Position numbers and translations under genes: made by a program | Notes under the pieces: model-generated | Database searches by the model: none | What the model saw: only the letters and a program-made list of their open reading frames with translations | What the model was told of the DNA's origin: nothing | NCBI GenBank assembly: GCA_002344975.1 | Contig: DDUV01000008.1 | Location: forward strand, 15,672-79,671 | Direction: 5' to 3' | From: Saprospiraceae bacterium UBA2329 | GTDB taxonomy: Bacteria > Bacteroidota > Bacteroidia > Chitinophagales > Saprospiraceae | Length of the DNA stretch: 64,000 nt | In this document: positions 52,958 through 62,170 of the stretch, in pieces | How the letters are laid out: every line of letters begins with the position of its first letter | Numbering within the stretch: position 1 is the first letter of the stretch

Positions 52958-54553
52958 ATGGAGATATCGTGTATTCCTTTCTCCCGAGTACCACAACTCT
53001 CTAAAACAGATGTGGCTTACTCCGGGAACGATACAGCTTTGAGGCCTTTTTTTCGTTACGAAGTCTCTCTGGAGGCTTTTGCCCAAGTCATCGAAGACAA
53101 GAAAAAAGACCCCGATCACCGCGCCGTGCTGGCATCGGCCCTCCGAACGCAATACGCTGATTTGGTGCAGATTCCGGCAGTGACCGCGCAGTTGGAGCGA
53201 TTGGCTCAGCCTCACACTTTCACTGTTGCAACGGCACACCAACCCTGCCTGTTCACCGGGCCGCTCTACTATATTTACAAGGCTTTTTCTACCATTCACT
53301 TAGCCGGAAAGCTCTGCGAGGCTTATCCCGACTATCACTTTGTGCCCGTATTTGTGAGCGGCGCCGAAGACCATGATTTCGACGAGATCAACAAGGCGCG
53401 GCTGTTCAACAAAACCATCGAGTGGCAAAACGAGGAAGGCGGCGCGGTGGGCGGCATGTCAACGGCTACGCTGTCGCCCGCGCTGTCGGAATTGCAGGCC
53501 ATTCTGGGCACATCAGATGCAGCGCAGGAGGCATTTGCACTCATCGAAAAGGCTTACACCTCGCACTCAGGCTACGGCGCTGCTACCATACACCTGCTAC
53601 ACGCGCTGTTGGGGCGCTACGGCTTGGTGGTGGTTGACAGTCACGTTGCCGAGTTGAAGCGGCTCTTTATTCCCATTATGGAAAAAGAACTGCTCGAACA
53701 GCCCTCGCAGGCATTGGTGCAGGCTGCCCACGACCGCTTGGAAGCAGCTGGTTTCAGCGGACAGGCATTTCCGAGGGAGATCAATTTGTTTTACCTCCGG
53801 ACCGGCCTCCGCGAGCGCATCGTGTTGGAAGACAATCTGTACAAAGTGCTGAATACGAGCTTTGTATTCACCCGCGACGAAATACTGGCCGAACTGCGCG
53901 CTCACCCCGAACACTTCAGCCCCAACGTCGTCATGCGCCCGCTTTATCAGGAAACGGTGCTGCCCAATTTGGCCTACATCGGCGGCGGCGGCGAGATAGC
54001 CTACTGGTTGGAACGCATGGATCAGTTTGCCCATTTCGGGGTCAATTTCCCGATGCTCATACGCCGCAACTCCTTGTGGTGGATAGATGAAGCCGGCGCC
54101 AAACGCATGCAAAAACTCGGCCTCAGCCCCGAAGACCTCTTTGAAGATACCGAATCGCTCATCAAGCGATATGTGGCCGCCAACACCGATCAGGAAATCA
54201 GTCTGGCCAGGGAAAAAGAACAAATTCAGGGCGCTTTCGCGCAAATACTGAGCAAGGCGACCGCATTAGACCCTACATTAGAAAAAACCGTGCTGGGCGA
54301 ACAAGCCAAACAACTCAACGCATTGGACGTGCTGGAAGCCAAACTCTTGCGCGCCGAAAAACAACGCCAGGACACTTCCGTGCAACAAATCCGCTCGCTC
54401 AAAGACAAGTATTTCCCCGGCAATGGCCTCCAGGAACGACATGACAATTTCTTACCGCTTTACATCCGGCATGGGCAGGGCTTTTTTGAACTGCTGCGCC
54501 GGGAATTGGACCCGCTGAAGCCGGGTTTTGTGGTGGTGCAGGAGGGTGCATAA
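52958..54553 (+). CDS. bshC: Bacillithiol biosynthesis cysteine-adding enzyme BshC
   Basis: Adds cysteine to glucosaminyl-malate in the last step of bacillithiol synthesis, a low-molecular-weight thiol also found in many Bacteroidota. 531 residues, normal length. VATAHQPCLFTGPLYYIYKAFSTIHLA, PVFVSGAEDHDFDEINKARLF, YLRTGLRERIVLED and NLAYIGGGGEIAYWLERMDQFAHF are family hallmarks, with a C-terminal coiled coil (LEAKLLRAEKQRQ). It follows tatA by 15 bp. Confidence 0.95.
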   Translation: MEISCIPFSRVPQLSKTDVAYSGNDTALRPFFRYEVSLEAFAQVIEDKKKDPDHRAVLASALRTQYADLVQIPAVTAQLERLAQPHTFTVATAHQPCLFTGPLYYIYKAFSTIHLAGKLCEAYPDYHFVPVFVSGAEDHDFDEINKARLFNKTIEWQNEEGGAVGGMSTATLSPALSELQAILGTSDAAQEAFALIEKAYTSHSGYGAATIHLLHALLGRYGLVVVDSHVAELKRLFIPIMEKELLEQPSQALVQAAHDRLEAAGFSGQAFPREINLFYLRTGLRERIVLEDNLYKVLNTSFVFTRDEILAELRAHPEHFSPNVVMRPLYQETVLPNLAYIGGGGEIAYWLERMDQFAHFGVNFPMLIRRNSLWWIDEAGAKRMQKLGLSPEDLFEDTESLIKRYVAANTDQEISLAREKEQIQGAFAQILSKATALDPTLEKTVLGEQAKQLNALDVLEAKLLRAEKQRQDTSVQQIRSLKDKYFPGNGLQERHDNFLPLYIRHGQGFFELLRRELDPLKPGFVVVQEGA

Positions 54554-54587
54554 GCGGAGCCTCGTCAGGATATCCAGCCTCCTGCAA

Positions 54588-54618
54588 GTGAGGAGCTGAC
54601 TTCCGGTCAGCTCCTCAC
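54588..54618. terminator. Perfect 13-bp bidirectional hairpin
   Basis: GTGAGGAGCTGAC and GTCAGCTCCTCAC form a perfect stem with a TTCCG loop between the convergent bshC and the T9SS gene. Confidence 0.7.
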
Positions 54619-54631
54619 GCAGCCCGCCATC

Positions 54632-57600
54632 TCACCTTTTTATCACTACCCACCTCAACACCGCCTGCCGCCTCTGCTCATCGCGGAGTACGATCAGGTA
54701 CATGCCCGGCGACAAACCCCTCGGCAAATCTATGTTGCGCCCGCGCAGGTATATAGCCGCAGCGGCGCGCCGCCCCAAAGCATCCAATATTTCTACCTGC
54801 ACAGCGCCCGACAAGGCGGCTTCCGCCCAAAGTTGCGCACCTTCGCTGCCCGACGGATTGGGCGCTACCCGAAACACGCCCGGCAATACCTGCGTCTCCG
54901 GCACGACATTGGTAAACGATACCGTCACCGTTTGGGTGAACAGGCAATCGTTGGCATCGGTGATGGAGACTGTGTAATTGCCCGGCAACAAGCCGCCGAT
55001 GCCGTTGGCAGAAGCGCCGTTGCTCCAGCGAATGTCGTAAGGAACTGTGCCGCCTGTTATTTGCTGTACCAAGGCCACGCCGTCCGTTGCCGTTGCGTTG
55101 GAGGCGGGTGTTACCACGATGTCTGCCTCAATGGGCGCGGGGGCTTCCAATACCAGATTCAGCGTGTCGGTGCAGCCGCTGCTGTGTTCTGCCACGAAGG
55201 TATAATCGCCGGCGGGCAGGTTTTCGGCGGCAGCGCCCTGTTGCCCGGCGGCATTGAACCAGCGGAGGTCAAAGGGCTGCCCGGCTTCCGTGCTGATGGA
55301 CACCGCCCCCTCGGCACTGTCGTGGCAGGCGGGCGAACGGAGTATTTCCGATGCGCCGATGCGGAAGGCCGGCACTTCATAAGCGCCTATATCGACTGTG
55401 CTGCCGAGGATGCGAGGCAGCCCAGCGAGATCGGTATCGGAGGTTGGCAGCAAGAGGTTGTTGCCTGCGTCGAGGAGCGGCGAACAGGGCAGCGGGCGAA
55501 AATCGCCGCCGGCGCTGTCGGCAAACATCGGATCGAGGCCGTAGAGCATCCCTTCGCCGCAGGCCTGCTCGCTGCCCGGAAGGTCGGGACATTCCGCAGC
55601 GCTGACGAGGCAGTTGTCCAAGCGGTACATATTGAGGTTGTAGTACGGACTGTTGTTGGATAGGATGCGCCGAAACAGCAGGCCCGGCTCCCACAATACC
55701 GTATTGGACAGGCTGATGCGGGCATAGTTTTGCTCATTGTAAACTTCCTGCCAGGGTTTGGCTATCACCGCAGTGCCGTTGCTGTAAAAGGTGCTGTTGC
55801 GGATGTGCATGTCGGCAATGCCGCTCTGCCCGTTTGTCAGACCTATAGCGCCCCGATTGCCGGAAAACAGGCAGTTTTCTATTTTCGTATAGCTCTGAGC
55901 TCCCGCTCCATCCAATTGTCCCCAGATGTACAAAGCGCCACCCCAAGAGGTGTTGGATCTGTTTTTTAAAAATTGGCTATTTGTTATATTAATGAAGGAA
56001 ACGCTTGTTTTTACAGTATAAATATTAAAAGCGCCACCGGCAAAGTTCGAACGATTCATTTCAAACATAGATTTATCACATTGGAGAAATGTACTATCTC
56101 CGTTTGCAAAAATATATAAGGCTCCACCTCCTGCAAACTGGTTAGCGTTGCCCTCAAATTCAGAATTTTCAATCCTCAAAGTAAACTTTTGATAAATAGG
56201 CATACTAAAAAAAGCGAGACCTCCCGCGCCATTGCCATAATTCGATATAAAGCGGCATGATTTCACATCAACCTGCCCTTCGTGCAACAAATCGGTAAAC
56301 TGAAATCCGCCGCCGCCATCCTCACAGGAATCTCTTTCAAAAGTGCATCTCTCTATCAGAAAATTCGCGGTAGCGTTGTGTGCCGCCATTCCTCCCCCGC
56401 CCCAAAAGGCATTGCAGTCCTCAAAAATGCAATCGGCCACCACCTGTATTTCCGCAGCCGGGGCGGTTCCCTGCCAGAGCAGTCCTCCGCCATGAACCCG
56501 CGCCTTGTTGCGTTCAAAGCGGCAATGCCGTACATCTGCCCGCGCCGAATGTTCTATGCCTGTAAAATAAGCCAATCCGCCGCCGTAGCGCGCATAGTTG
56601 TCCACAAAGCGACAATGGCGCAGGCGGGGGGCGCTGTGGTAGTGGCTCTGTGTGCCCGGCAGTATCACCATGCCGCCGCCGTAGGCCCAATGCGATATTT
56701 CTAAGGTGCTGTCCGCATTGCCGTGTGCTATGGTGAAGCCCTCTAAAAGGCTGGTACTGTCGGCGGCGTGTGCATACACCACATGAAAGGAGTTGTCGCT
56801 GCGTTCTCCGGTCACGCCTATATCGCCGCTCAGGATGGTTTCATTTTCCTGCGGGAGGCGCTGCGCGTAGTCGGTTTCCGTGCCGGCAAAGCCGCCGATG
56901 ATGCTCAGTCCGTTTTTCAGTTCAAAATATGCCGTTTTGTCGTTGCCCGTTGTAGGGTAATAGGTTCCCCGCGCCACCCAGATGCTGTCTCCGGGATCAG
57001 CAACGGCGATGGCGTCTTCCAAGCGCTGGAAAGCATTGGCCCAGTTGCTGCCGTCATTGCGCCCGCCCTGCACGTCGTGCTTCACATGCAGGCGGGTGTA
57101 GTTGTAGGCACAGGGGCCTTGGGGAGCGGCGTATTTTACGGACTCGCCATATCTGGCACACATAAGCTCGAAACTTATTTCTGAAGAATATGAATCCGTA
57201 TCTAAAAGGCTCACAAAAGGCTCCTGTAAAGCTCCTATCCCCTCAATCCATGTGGTGGCGAGGTAATTATTTATCCCATCGTTGTATATACCGGCTAAAT
57301 CAATGACTTTTCGCACAACGCCGCCCAAGTCCAACCATCCTACATTATACACGACCAGCGGAACCTGTATAGCGTATAAATCGGTGGTATCAAAAGGGTA
57401 ATGCCACCGGTAGTGAAACGTATCGCCTTGAACAAGGGAAAAATCGTACAGAAGCCATTCCGGACGGGAACAATTTGCTGACCTTCGAAAATATGTTTTT
57501 TCTCCTACTGTACGGATATATCCCACCGATGTAGTATCCGGCCATTGTTGAGCGATGCCGGGGTTATTGGTTACAAGTTTGTTCCATAGCTGACCGCAAA

Positions 57601-57766
57601 TCATCGTTTCTTCCGACATGGTGATAACGGAAGGCGTCTGAGCTTGTCCAAAGATGAAATAAGCATACGTCCACTCCGGCCTGTCGGCAAAAGAGGGGAA
57701 TGACTGGCCGTAAGACCATACAGGGAGCAAACTCAAAAAGGAGCAAAGGATTAGAAATCTGTTCAT
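54632..57766 (-). CDS. Secreted right-handed beta-helix protein with choice-of-anchor Q and T9SS type A domains
   Basis: 1044 residues. The signal peptide MNRFLILCSFLSLLPVWSYGQ is followed by ~210 residues of unknown fold, then a parallel beta-helix with repeated SxFxxNxAxxxGGGA turns (RFVDNYARYGGGLAYFTG, CRFERNKARVHGGGLLWQG, FEGNANQFAGGGALYIFA). Then come the choice-of-anchor Q ending (GLDPMFADSAGGDFRPLPCSPLLDAGN to DIGAYEV), a SprB-like repeat (PYDIRWSNGASANGI) and a type A sorting domain ending LRWVVIKR. Polysaccharide lyase-like or adhesive roles are possible; no catalytic residues are evident. A strong promoter is at 57859-57889. Confidence 0.9.
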   Translation of the reverse strand: MNRFLILCSFLSLLPVWSYGQSFPSFADRPEWTYAYFIFGQAQTPSVITMSEETMICGQLWNKLVTNNPGIAQQWPDTTSVGYIRTVGEKTYFRRSANCSRPEWLLYDFSLVQGDTFHYRWHYPFDTTDLYAIQVPLVVYNVGWLDLGGVVRKVIDLAGIYNDGINNYLATTWIEGIGALQEPFVSLLDTDSYSSEISFELMCARYGESVKYAAPQGPCAYNYTRLHVKHDVQGGRNDGSNWANAFQRLEDAIAVADPGDSIWVARGTYYPTTGNDKTAYFELKNGLSIIGGFAGTETDYAQRLPQENETILSGDIGVTGERSDNSFHVVYAHAADSTSLLEGFTIAHGNADSTLEISHWAYGGGMVILPGTQSHYHSAPRLRHCRFVDNYARYGGGLAYFTGIEHSARADVRHCRFERNKARVHGGGLLWQGTAPAAEIQVVADCIFEDCNAFWGGGGMAAHNATANFLIERCTFERDSCEDGGGGFQFTDLLHEGQVDVKSCRFISNYGNGAGGLAFFSMPIYQKFTLRIENSEFEGNANQFAGGGALYIFANGDSTFLQCDKSMFEMNRSNFAGGAFNIYTVKTSVSFINITNSQFLKNRSNTSWGGALYIWGQLDGAGAQSYTKIENCLFSGNRGAIGLTNGQSGIADMHIRNSTFYSNGTAVIAKPWQEVYNEQNYARISLSNTVLWEPGLLFRRILSNNSPYYNLNMYRLDNCLVSAAECPDLPGSEQACGEGMLYGLDPMFADSAGGDFRPLPCSPLLDAGNNLLLPTSDTDLAGLPRILGSTVDIGAYEVPAFRIGASEILRSPACHDSAEGAVSISTEAGQPFDLRWFNAAGQQGAAAENLPAGDYTFVAEHSSGCTDTLNLVLEAPAPIEADIVVTPASNATATDGVALVQQITGGTVPYDIRWSNGASANGIGGLLPGNYTVSITDANDCLFTQTVTVSFTNVVPETQVLPGVFRVAPNPSGSEGAQLWAEAALSGAVQVEILDALGRRAAAAIYLRGRNIDLPRGLSPGMYLIVLRDEQRRQAVLRWVVIKR

Positions 57767-57858
57767 GAGTTGAGAGATTATGATGATGAAATAATACAGC
57801 CAATGTCATACAGATACAGGATGGAACAGCACAAGGGAAGGAGCTTCAAGGGTGAGGG

Positions 57859-57889
57859 CAAAAATAGTTTTAAATAGTCGCACGAGCAA
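57859..57889 (-). promoter_or_regulatory. Promoter of the beta-helix protein gene
   Basis: TTG (57887-57889), 20 bases, TATTTTTG (57859-57866) on the minus strand; both boxes match. The leader would be about 85 bases. Confidence 0.65.
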
Positions 57890-58007
57890 AAGACGGTGTA
57901 TTAAATTTTTCATTTTTTGCCATTAAAAATAATTCTCTCCACTGCCCGTTTAACTTTCAGCCACAACGACAGTCTGACTATTTACTTACCATTTTCACTT
58001 TGCACCT

Positions 58008-59447
58008 ATGATCAATTGCAACACCGGTTCTATTGCGCCGTACATACCCGATGCGCAGCGCCCCTGGAACAAACGCCGCGTACAGCACTTATACCGCCGC
58101 ATGGGTTTCGGCGCCGACAATGCCACTATTACTGCCGGACTGGCACAGTCGCCCGGTGCATTGGTGGACTCCATCATCAACAACGCGCTGGCCCTGCCGC
58201 TTGCCCCGCAGCCTGTCTGGGCCTTCTGGACGGTGGCCAATTACCAAAATCAGGAGCAGGCTGTCGCCCAAATCTTCGACTGGCGCCGCCTCTGGGTGCG
58301 CGATATGCTGGCCAATGGGTTTCGGGGCAAGCTCACGCTGTTTTGGCACAATCACTTCGTCACGCGCCTCGAATCTTATGGCTGCCCTTCCTATTTTTAT
58401 CAGTATCACAAGGTGTTGCAGCAGTACGCGCTGGGCGATTTCCGGGAATTTGTGCGCGCTGTCGGACTGACGCCGGCCATGCTGGTATTCCTCAACGGGG
58501 TGCAAAATACCCGCTTCCAACCCAACGAAAACTACGCCCGCGAACTGTACGAACTCTTCACCCTCGGCGCCGATAACGGCTATACCCAACAGGACATCGT
58601 GCAGACGGCACGCGCCCTCACCGGCTACAATGGCTTGGGCGAGTATTGCGGCCCTGTAAGCTATGTGCCTGCCTTTTTTGACCCGCTGCCCAAAACCATT
58701 TTCGGGCAAACCGGCAACTGGGGCTACAACGATGTGGTGAACAACCTCTTCCAGCAGCGCGCCTCGCAAATTGCGCACTACATTTGCCGCAAGATTTACC
58801 GCTATTTCGTCAGTCCCAATGCAGACGAAACCATTGTAGCGCAAATGGCTTCCACCTTTTTGGCCAATAACTTCCAGTTGGCTCCGATGTTGAGGCAGTT
58901 GTTCAAAAGCGAGCACTTTTTTGATGAAAACATCATGGGCGCCGAGGTGAAAGGCCCGCTGGAAATGCTCCTCACCTTTGTAAAAGAAACTTCCTACCCC
59001 AATCCTACCGACAGCGACATTGACGGCATTCTTTATCTAGCCGCCGAGTTGGGCCAAGACCTCGCCAACCCCACCGACGTGGCCGGCTGGCCCGGCAATC
59101 GCTCCTGGATCAACAGCAATACGCTTACCGGGCGCTGGCAGGCCGCGCGTTTTGTCATTTATTCGCTGTACGTCAACTACCCGCAGGTATTAGTCAATTT
59201 TGCCAAAGCAGTCAGCAACAACTCCAACAACGCCGCATTGGTCAGCCGCCTGATTGTGGATCATTTTGTACCCAAAGACCTTCAGTTTGAAACCGACTAC
59301 GAACGATCTCTGGAGGTTTTTAAGGCCGAAATTCCGGACAATTATTTTCAGGACGGCCAATGGAATCTGGAGTGGCCTACTGCCGCCGCGCAAGTGGGCC
59401 TGCTCATGGACCACATCATCCGGAAGCCCGATTTTCAGTTGTTCTGA
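58008..59447 (+). CDS. DUF1800 family protein
   Basis: 479 residues. RPWNKRRVQHLYRRMGFGADNATI opens the family; KLTLFWHNHFVTRLES, LVFLNGVQNTRFQPNENYARELYELFTLGADNGYTQQDIVQTARALTGY and AGWPGNRSWINSNTLTGRW are its conserved blocks. No signal peptide is visible. DUF1800 genes nearly always precede a DUF1501 gene, as here (24-bp gap). Biological function is not established. Confidence 0.93.
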   Translation: MINCNTGSIAPYIPDAQRPWNKRRVQHLYRRMGFGADNATITAGLAQSPGALVDSIINNALALPLAPQPVWAFWTVANYQNQEQAVAQIFDWRRLWVRDMLANGFRGKLTLFWHNHFVTRLESYGCPSYFYQYHKVLQQYALGDFREFVRAVGLTPAMLVFLNGVQNTRFQPNENYARELYELFTLGADNGYTQQDIVQTARALTGYNGLGEYCGPVSYVPAFFDPLPKTIFGQTGNWGYNDVVNNLFQQRASQIAHYICRKIYRYFVSPNADETIVAQMASTFLANNFQLAPMLRQLFKSEHFFDENIMGAEVKGPLEMLLTFVKETSYPNPTDSDIDGILYLAAELGQDLANPTDVAGWPGNRSWINSNTLTGRWQAARFVIYSLYVNYPQVLVNFAKAVSNNSNNAALVSRLIVDHFVPKDLQFETDYERSLEVFKAEIPDNYFQDGQWNLEWPTAAAQVGLLMDHIIRKPDFQLF

Positions 59448-59471
59448 TTCACCACCCAAATCTAAAACATC

Positions 59472-61100
59472 ATGTCCGATCAGCATACCCATCCACTTCC
59501 TCTCGGCAGCTCGCCCGATCACGGCGCAGCCCACGAAAACGATCACCGCCAATGGAGCCGCCGCAGTTTTTTGCGCAGCATCGGTATCACCGGAGGCGTT
59601 TCGCTCATGGCCGGCAGCATGCCCCTTGTAGCGCTCAAAGGCACTTTTTTGGAAATGGCTTTGGCCAACTCCAACACAGACCGCATTTTGGTACTCATAC
59701 GGCTCAAAGGCGGCAACGACGGCCTCAACACCATCATTCCTGTGTATGATTACGGCACTTATCAGGCGCTGAGGCCGCAGTTGAGAGTGCCGTCCAACCA
59801 ACTGATAGCGCTGAATGCTTCCTTCGGAATGCCGCAACAAATGGCTGATTTGCAACCACTTTGGCAGGATGGCGCCATGAAAGTAGTGCATGGCGTGGGC
59901 TATCCCGACCAAAACCTGTCGCATTTCCGGTCCTCCGATATATGGGCCAGTGCCAGCCCGGCCAATGTGATAGATGATTCCGGCTGGCTGGGGCGACTGC
60001 TCGTAGAACAATACCCCGATTACCTGACCAATCCGCCGTTGATTCCGCCGGCTGTACAAATAGGCGGCGTGGGCAACATTTCTTTCATGGACGGCGAAAA
60101 CGTCAACCTTTCTGTGTCTGTCACCAATCCGAATGAGCTGGCAGAAATTGCACAATTGGGCCAATTGTACGACATCCAAAACCTGCCCGACTGCTTTTAC
60201 GGCGAGCAATTGGGCTATATGAGAACCGTTGCCAACAGCACCTTCATCTACGCGCAACGCATCAAGGACGCTTATGATAACTCCACCACCGACGCCGTTT
60301 ATCAAACCGGCTCGTTGTGGCAACAATTGGCGCTTGTGGCCCGGCTCATCAAGGGCGGATTGGGTACCAAGCTGTACATGGTAACGCTGGATGGGTTTGA
60401 CACGCATGCCGCTCAAAATCAGGCGCATCCGCTGCTGCTGGCGCAATTGGCCGGCGCGGTGCGGGCATTTTATCAGGACTTGACGGCAGCCGGTCGCGCC
60501 GGCGATGTGCTGTGCATGACGCAATCGGAGTTTGGCCGCCGCCCGGAACAAAATGCCTCTCAGGGCACCGATCACGGGGCAGCCGCGCCGCTGTTCCTCT
60601 TTGGCGAAGGGTTGAACGGTAATGGGTTTGTGGGTACGGCGCCCAGTTTGCAAAATTTAGACAACGACGGCAACCTCGTTTTCAGCACAGATTTCCGGCG
60701 CATTTACGCCACCGTACTCGAAAATTGGCTCTGCATCGAACCTACTTTGGTGGACGGTATCTTGGGGCAGCATTTTGCGCGCCTGCCGCTGGGCCTGAAT
60801 TGTGCCGCCACAGGCATTGCAGGAGAAGCGGCGCCTGGCATTCCTCACGAAGTGCGCTATATTTCGGGCCGCGAGGTGGTGATTTCTTACCAACTGCACA
60901 GTGCCGCGATGGTGCGGGTGGAGGTGTTCAATATTCTGGGGCAACCGGTGGCCTTGCTGAGCAATGGCTATCAAATGTCGGGCAGGCATGAGGTGACGTT
61001 CTCGCAGGCGGGGCGCTACTTGCCGGCGGGGCAATATGTGTATCGCATTTCGGCGGGCGAAAGCGCGGTGAGCCGTTCGGTGCGTATGATGGGGATGTAG
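59472..61100 (+). CDS. DUF1501 family protein with twin-arginine leader and T9SS type A sorting domain
   Basis: 542 residues. A polar N-terminus precedes a twin-arginine signal (QWSRRSFLRSIGITGGVSLMAGSMPLVALKG). The DUF1501 core, related to alkaline-phosphatase/sulfatase-type folds, has RILVLIRLKGGNDGLNTIIPVYD, VHGVGYPDQNLSHFRSSDIW, YMVTLDGFDTHAAQ and TQSEFGRRPEQNASQGTDHGAAAPLFLFG. The C-terminal ~80 residues are a type A sorting domain (VRVEVFNILGQPVALLSNG to SRSVRMMGM). So it appears to use Tat across the inner membrane and T9SS across the outer one. Confidence 0.93.
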   Translation: MSDQHTHPLPLGSSPDHGAAHENDHRQWSRRSFLRSIGITGGVSLMAGSMPLVALKGTFLEMALANSNTDRILVLIRLKGGNDGLNTIIPVYDYGTYQALRPQLRVPSNQLIALNASFGMPQQMADLQPLWQDGAMKVVHGVGYPDQNLSHFRSSDIWASASPANVIDDSGWLGRLLVEQYPDYLTNPPLIPPAVQIGGVGNISFMDGENVNLSVSVTNPNELAEIAQLGQLYDIQNLPDCFYGEQLGYMRTVANSTFIYAQRIKDAYDNSTTDAVYQTGSLWQQLALVARLIKGGLGTKLYMVTLDGFDTHAAQNQAHPLLLAQLAGAVRAFYQDLTAAGRAGDVLCMTQSEFGRRPEQNASQGTDHGAAAPLFLFGEGLNGNGFVGTAPSLQNLDNDGNLVFSTDFRRIYATVLENWLCIEPTLVDGILGQHFARLPLGLNCAATGIAGEAAPGIPHEVRYISGREVVISYQLHSAAMVRVEVFNILGQPVALLSNGYQMSGRHEVTFSQAGRYLPAGQYVYRISAGESAVSRSVRMMGM

Positions 61101-61169
61101 GCAGTATGCGGTGTGCGGTATGCGGTGCTAAGTGCGACAGCCCACGCCGCCTACCGCCCACTGCCCACC

Positions 61170-61236
61170 GGGTTCCGGGTTCAAGGTTCCGGGTTGCTCC
61201 CCCCTCACACACTCACCCCTCACACACTCACCCCTG
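61170..61236. repeat. Composite intergenic repeat, copy 1
   Basis: GGGTTCAAGGTTCCGGGTTG-type sequence followed by two exact 15-bp units (CCTCACACACTCACC, 61203-61232), in the gap between DUF1501 and the PLP enzyme. The same arrangement is at 63807-63890. Confidence 0.75.
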
Positions 61237-62170
61237 AAGCACTGAACCTCTGCTCAAACCCGGCCACGCCCTGCAGTCCGCCCGTATGAACTGCCACGAT
61301 GGTGCTGCCTCTTGGAAATGCGCCGTTCCTTATGAGATCAAATACTCCGTACATCATTTTGCCGGTATAAATCGGGTCCAATGTGATGCCATATTGATCC
61401 CGGAATTCTTGCATAAAATCCAATAATTCCGGCTTCCATTTGGCATAGCCTCCAAAGTGATAAGCAGTTTCCACCTGCCAGTTGTCGGCGGGCATTGCGC
61501 CTGCTTCGAGCAAAAGCGCAGCCACTTCCTTTCGATGAAAATCGCCCTTCAGCACACTGAATCCCAATGCTTTACACGATTCTTTCAATCCCGAAACAAT
61601 GCCTGCCAGCGTGCCTCCCGTACCACAAGCCACTGCGATAAAATCAGCTTCGGCTTGCGCCTGAATTTCTTCGGCTAATTCCCGGCACCCCCTCAAGGCC
61701 GCCATGTTGGTGCCGCCTTCCGGCAATACAAAAACACCAGTGGCATCAATGCCGATGGAGGGCAAAAAGTCCGGTTCCGATTTGTACCGATAAGCCTCCC
61801 TATTGACATAAACGAGCCTCATGCCGCATTGCTTCACAAATGCCAAAGTAGGATTGAACGGAAGCGTTTCCTCTCCACGAACTATGCCCGTAGCTTCAAA
61901 ACCCAGTACCTTTGCGGCCTCTGCCGCTGCCGCCAAATGGTTGGAATACGCCCCGCCAAAAGTGAGCAGGTGAGTTTGATGCGTTGTCTTTGCCTCCAGC
62001 AGATTGTATTTCAGCTTGCGCCATTTGTTGCCGCACAGTGCGCTGTTTTTCGACCAGGCCAGCAGGTCGTCCCGCTTGACAAGCAGGCGCAATCCTTTGG
62101 CATCCAGTTCGGTATGCCGAATTTCCTGTAAAGGACTCGGCGGGCGTTCGGGCAATGCGGCAGGCTTCAT
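61220..62170 (-). CDS. PLP-dependent D-cysteine desulfhydrase / ACC deaminase-like enzyme
   Basis: 316 residues from the ATG at 62170, which overlaps the upstream stop as ATGA. Fold-type II PLP enzyme: the cofactor lysine is in SALCGNKWRKLKYNL; LLTFGGAYSNHLAAAA, FVLPEGGTNMAALRGC and the phosphate-binding VACGTGGTLAGIVSG follow. Members include ACC deaminases and D-cysteine desulfhydrases; which one is active here is not shown. The longer start at 62197 would overlap the previous gene by 31 bp. Confidence 0.9.
   Translation of the reverse strand: MKPAALPERPPSPLQEIRHTELDAKGLRLLVKRDDLLAWSKNSALCGNKWRKLKYNLLEAKTTHQTHLLTFGGAYSNHLAAAAEAAKVLGFEATGIVRGEETLPFNPTLAFVKQCGMRLVYVNREAYRYKSEPDFLPSIGIDATGVFVLPEGGTNMAALRGCRELAEEIQAQAEADFIAVACGTGGTLAGIVSGLKESCKALGFSVLKGDFHRKEVAALLLEAGAMPADNWQVETAYHFGGYAKWKPELLDFMQEFRDQYGITLDPIYTGKMMYGVFDLIRNGAFPRGSTIVAVHTGGLQGVAGFEQRFSASGVSV

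Noticed and set aside
59190..60653. 487-codon minus-strand frame across the DUF1800/DUF1501 boundary
   Set aside because: It lies opposite two well-supported genes and has no recognisable domain.
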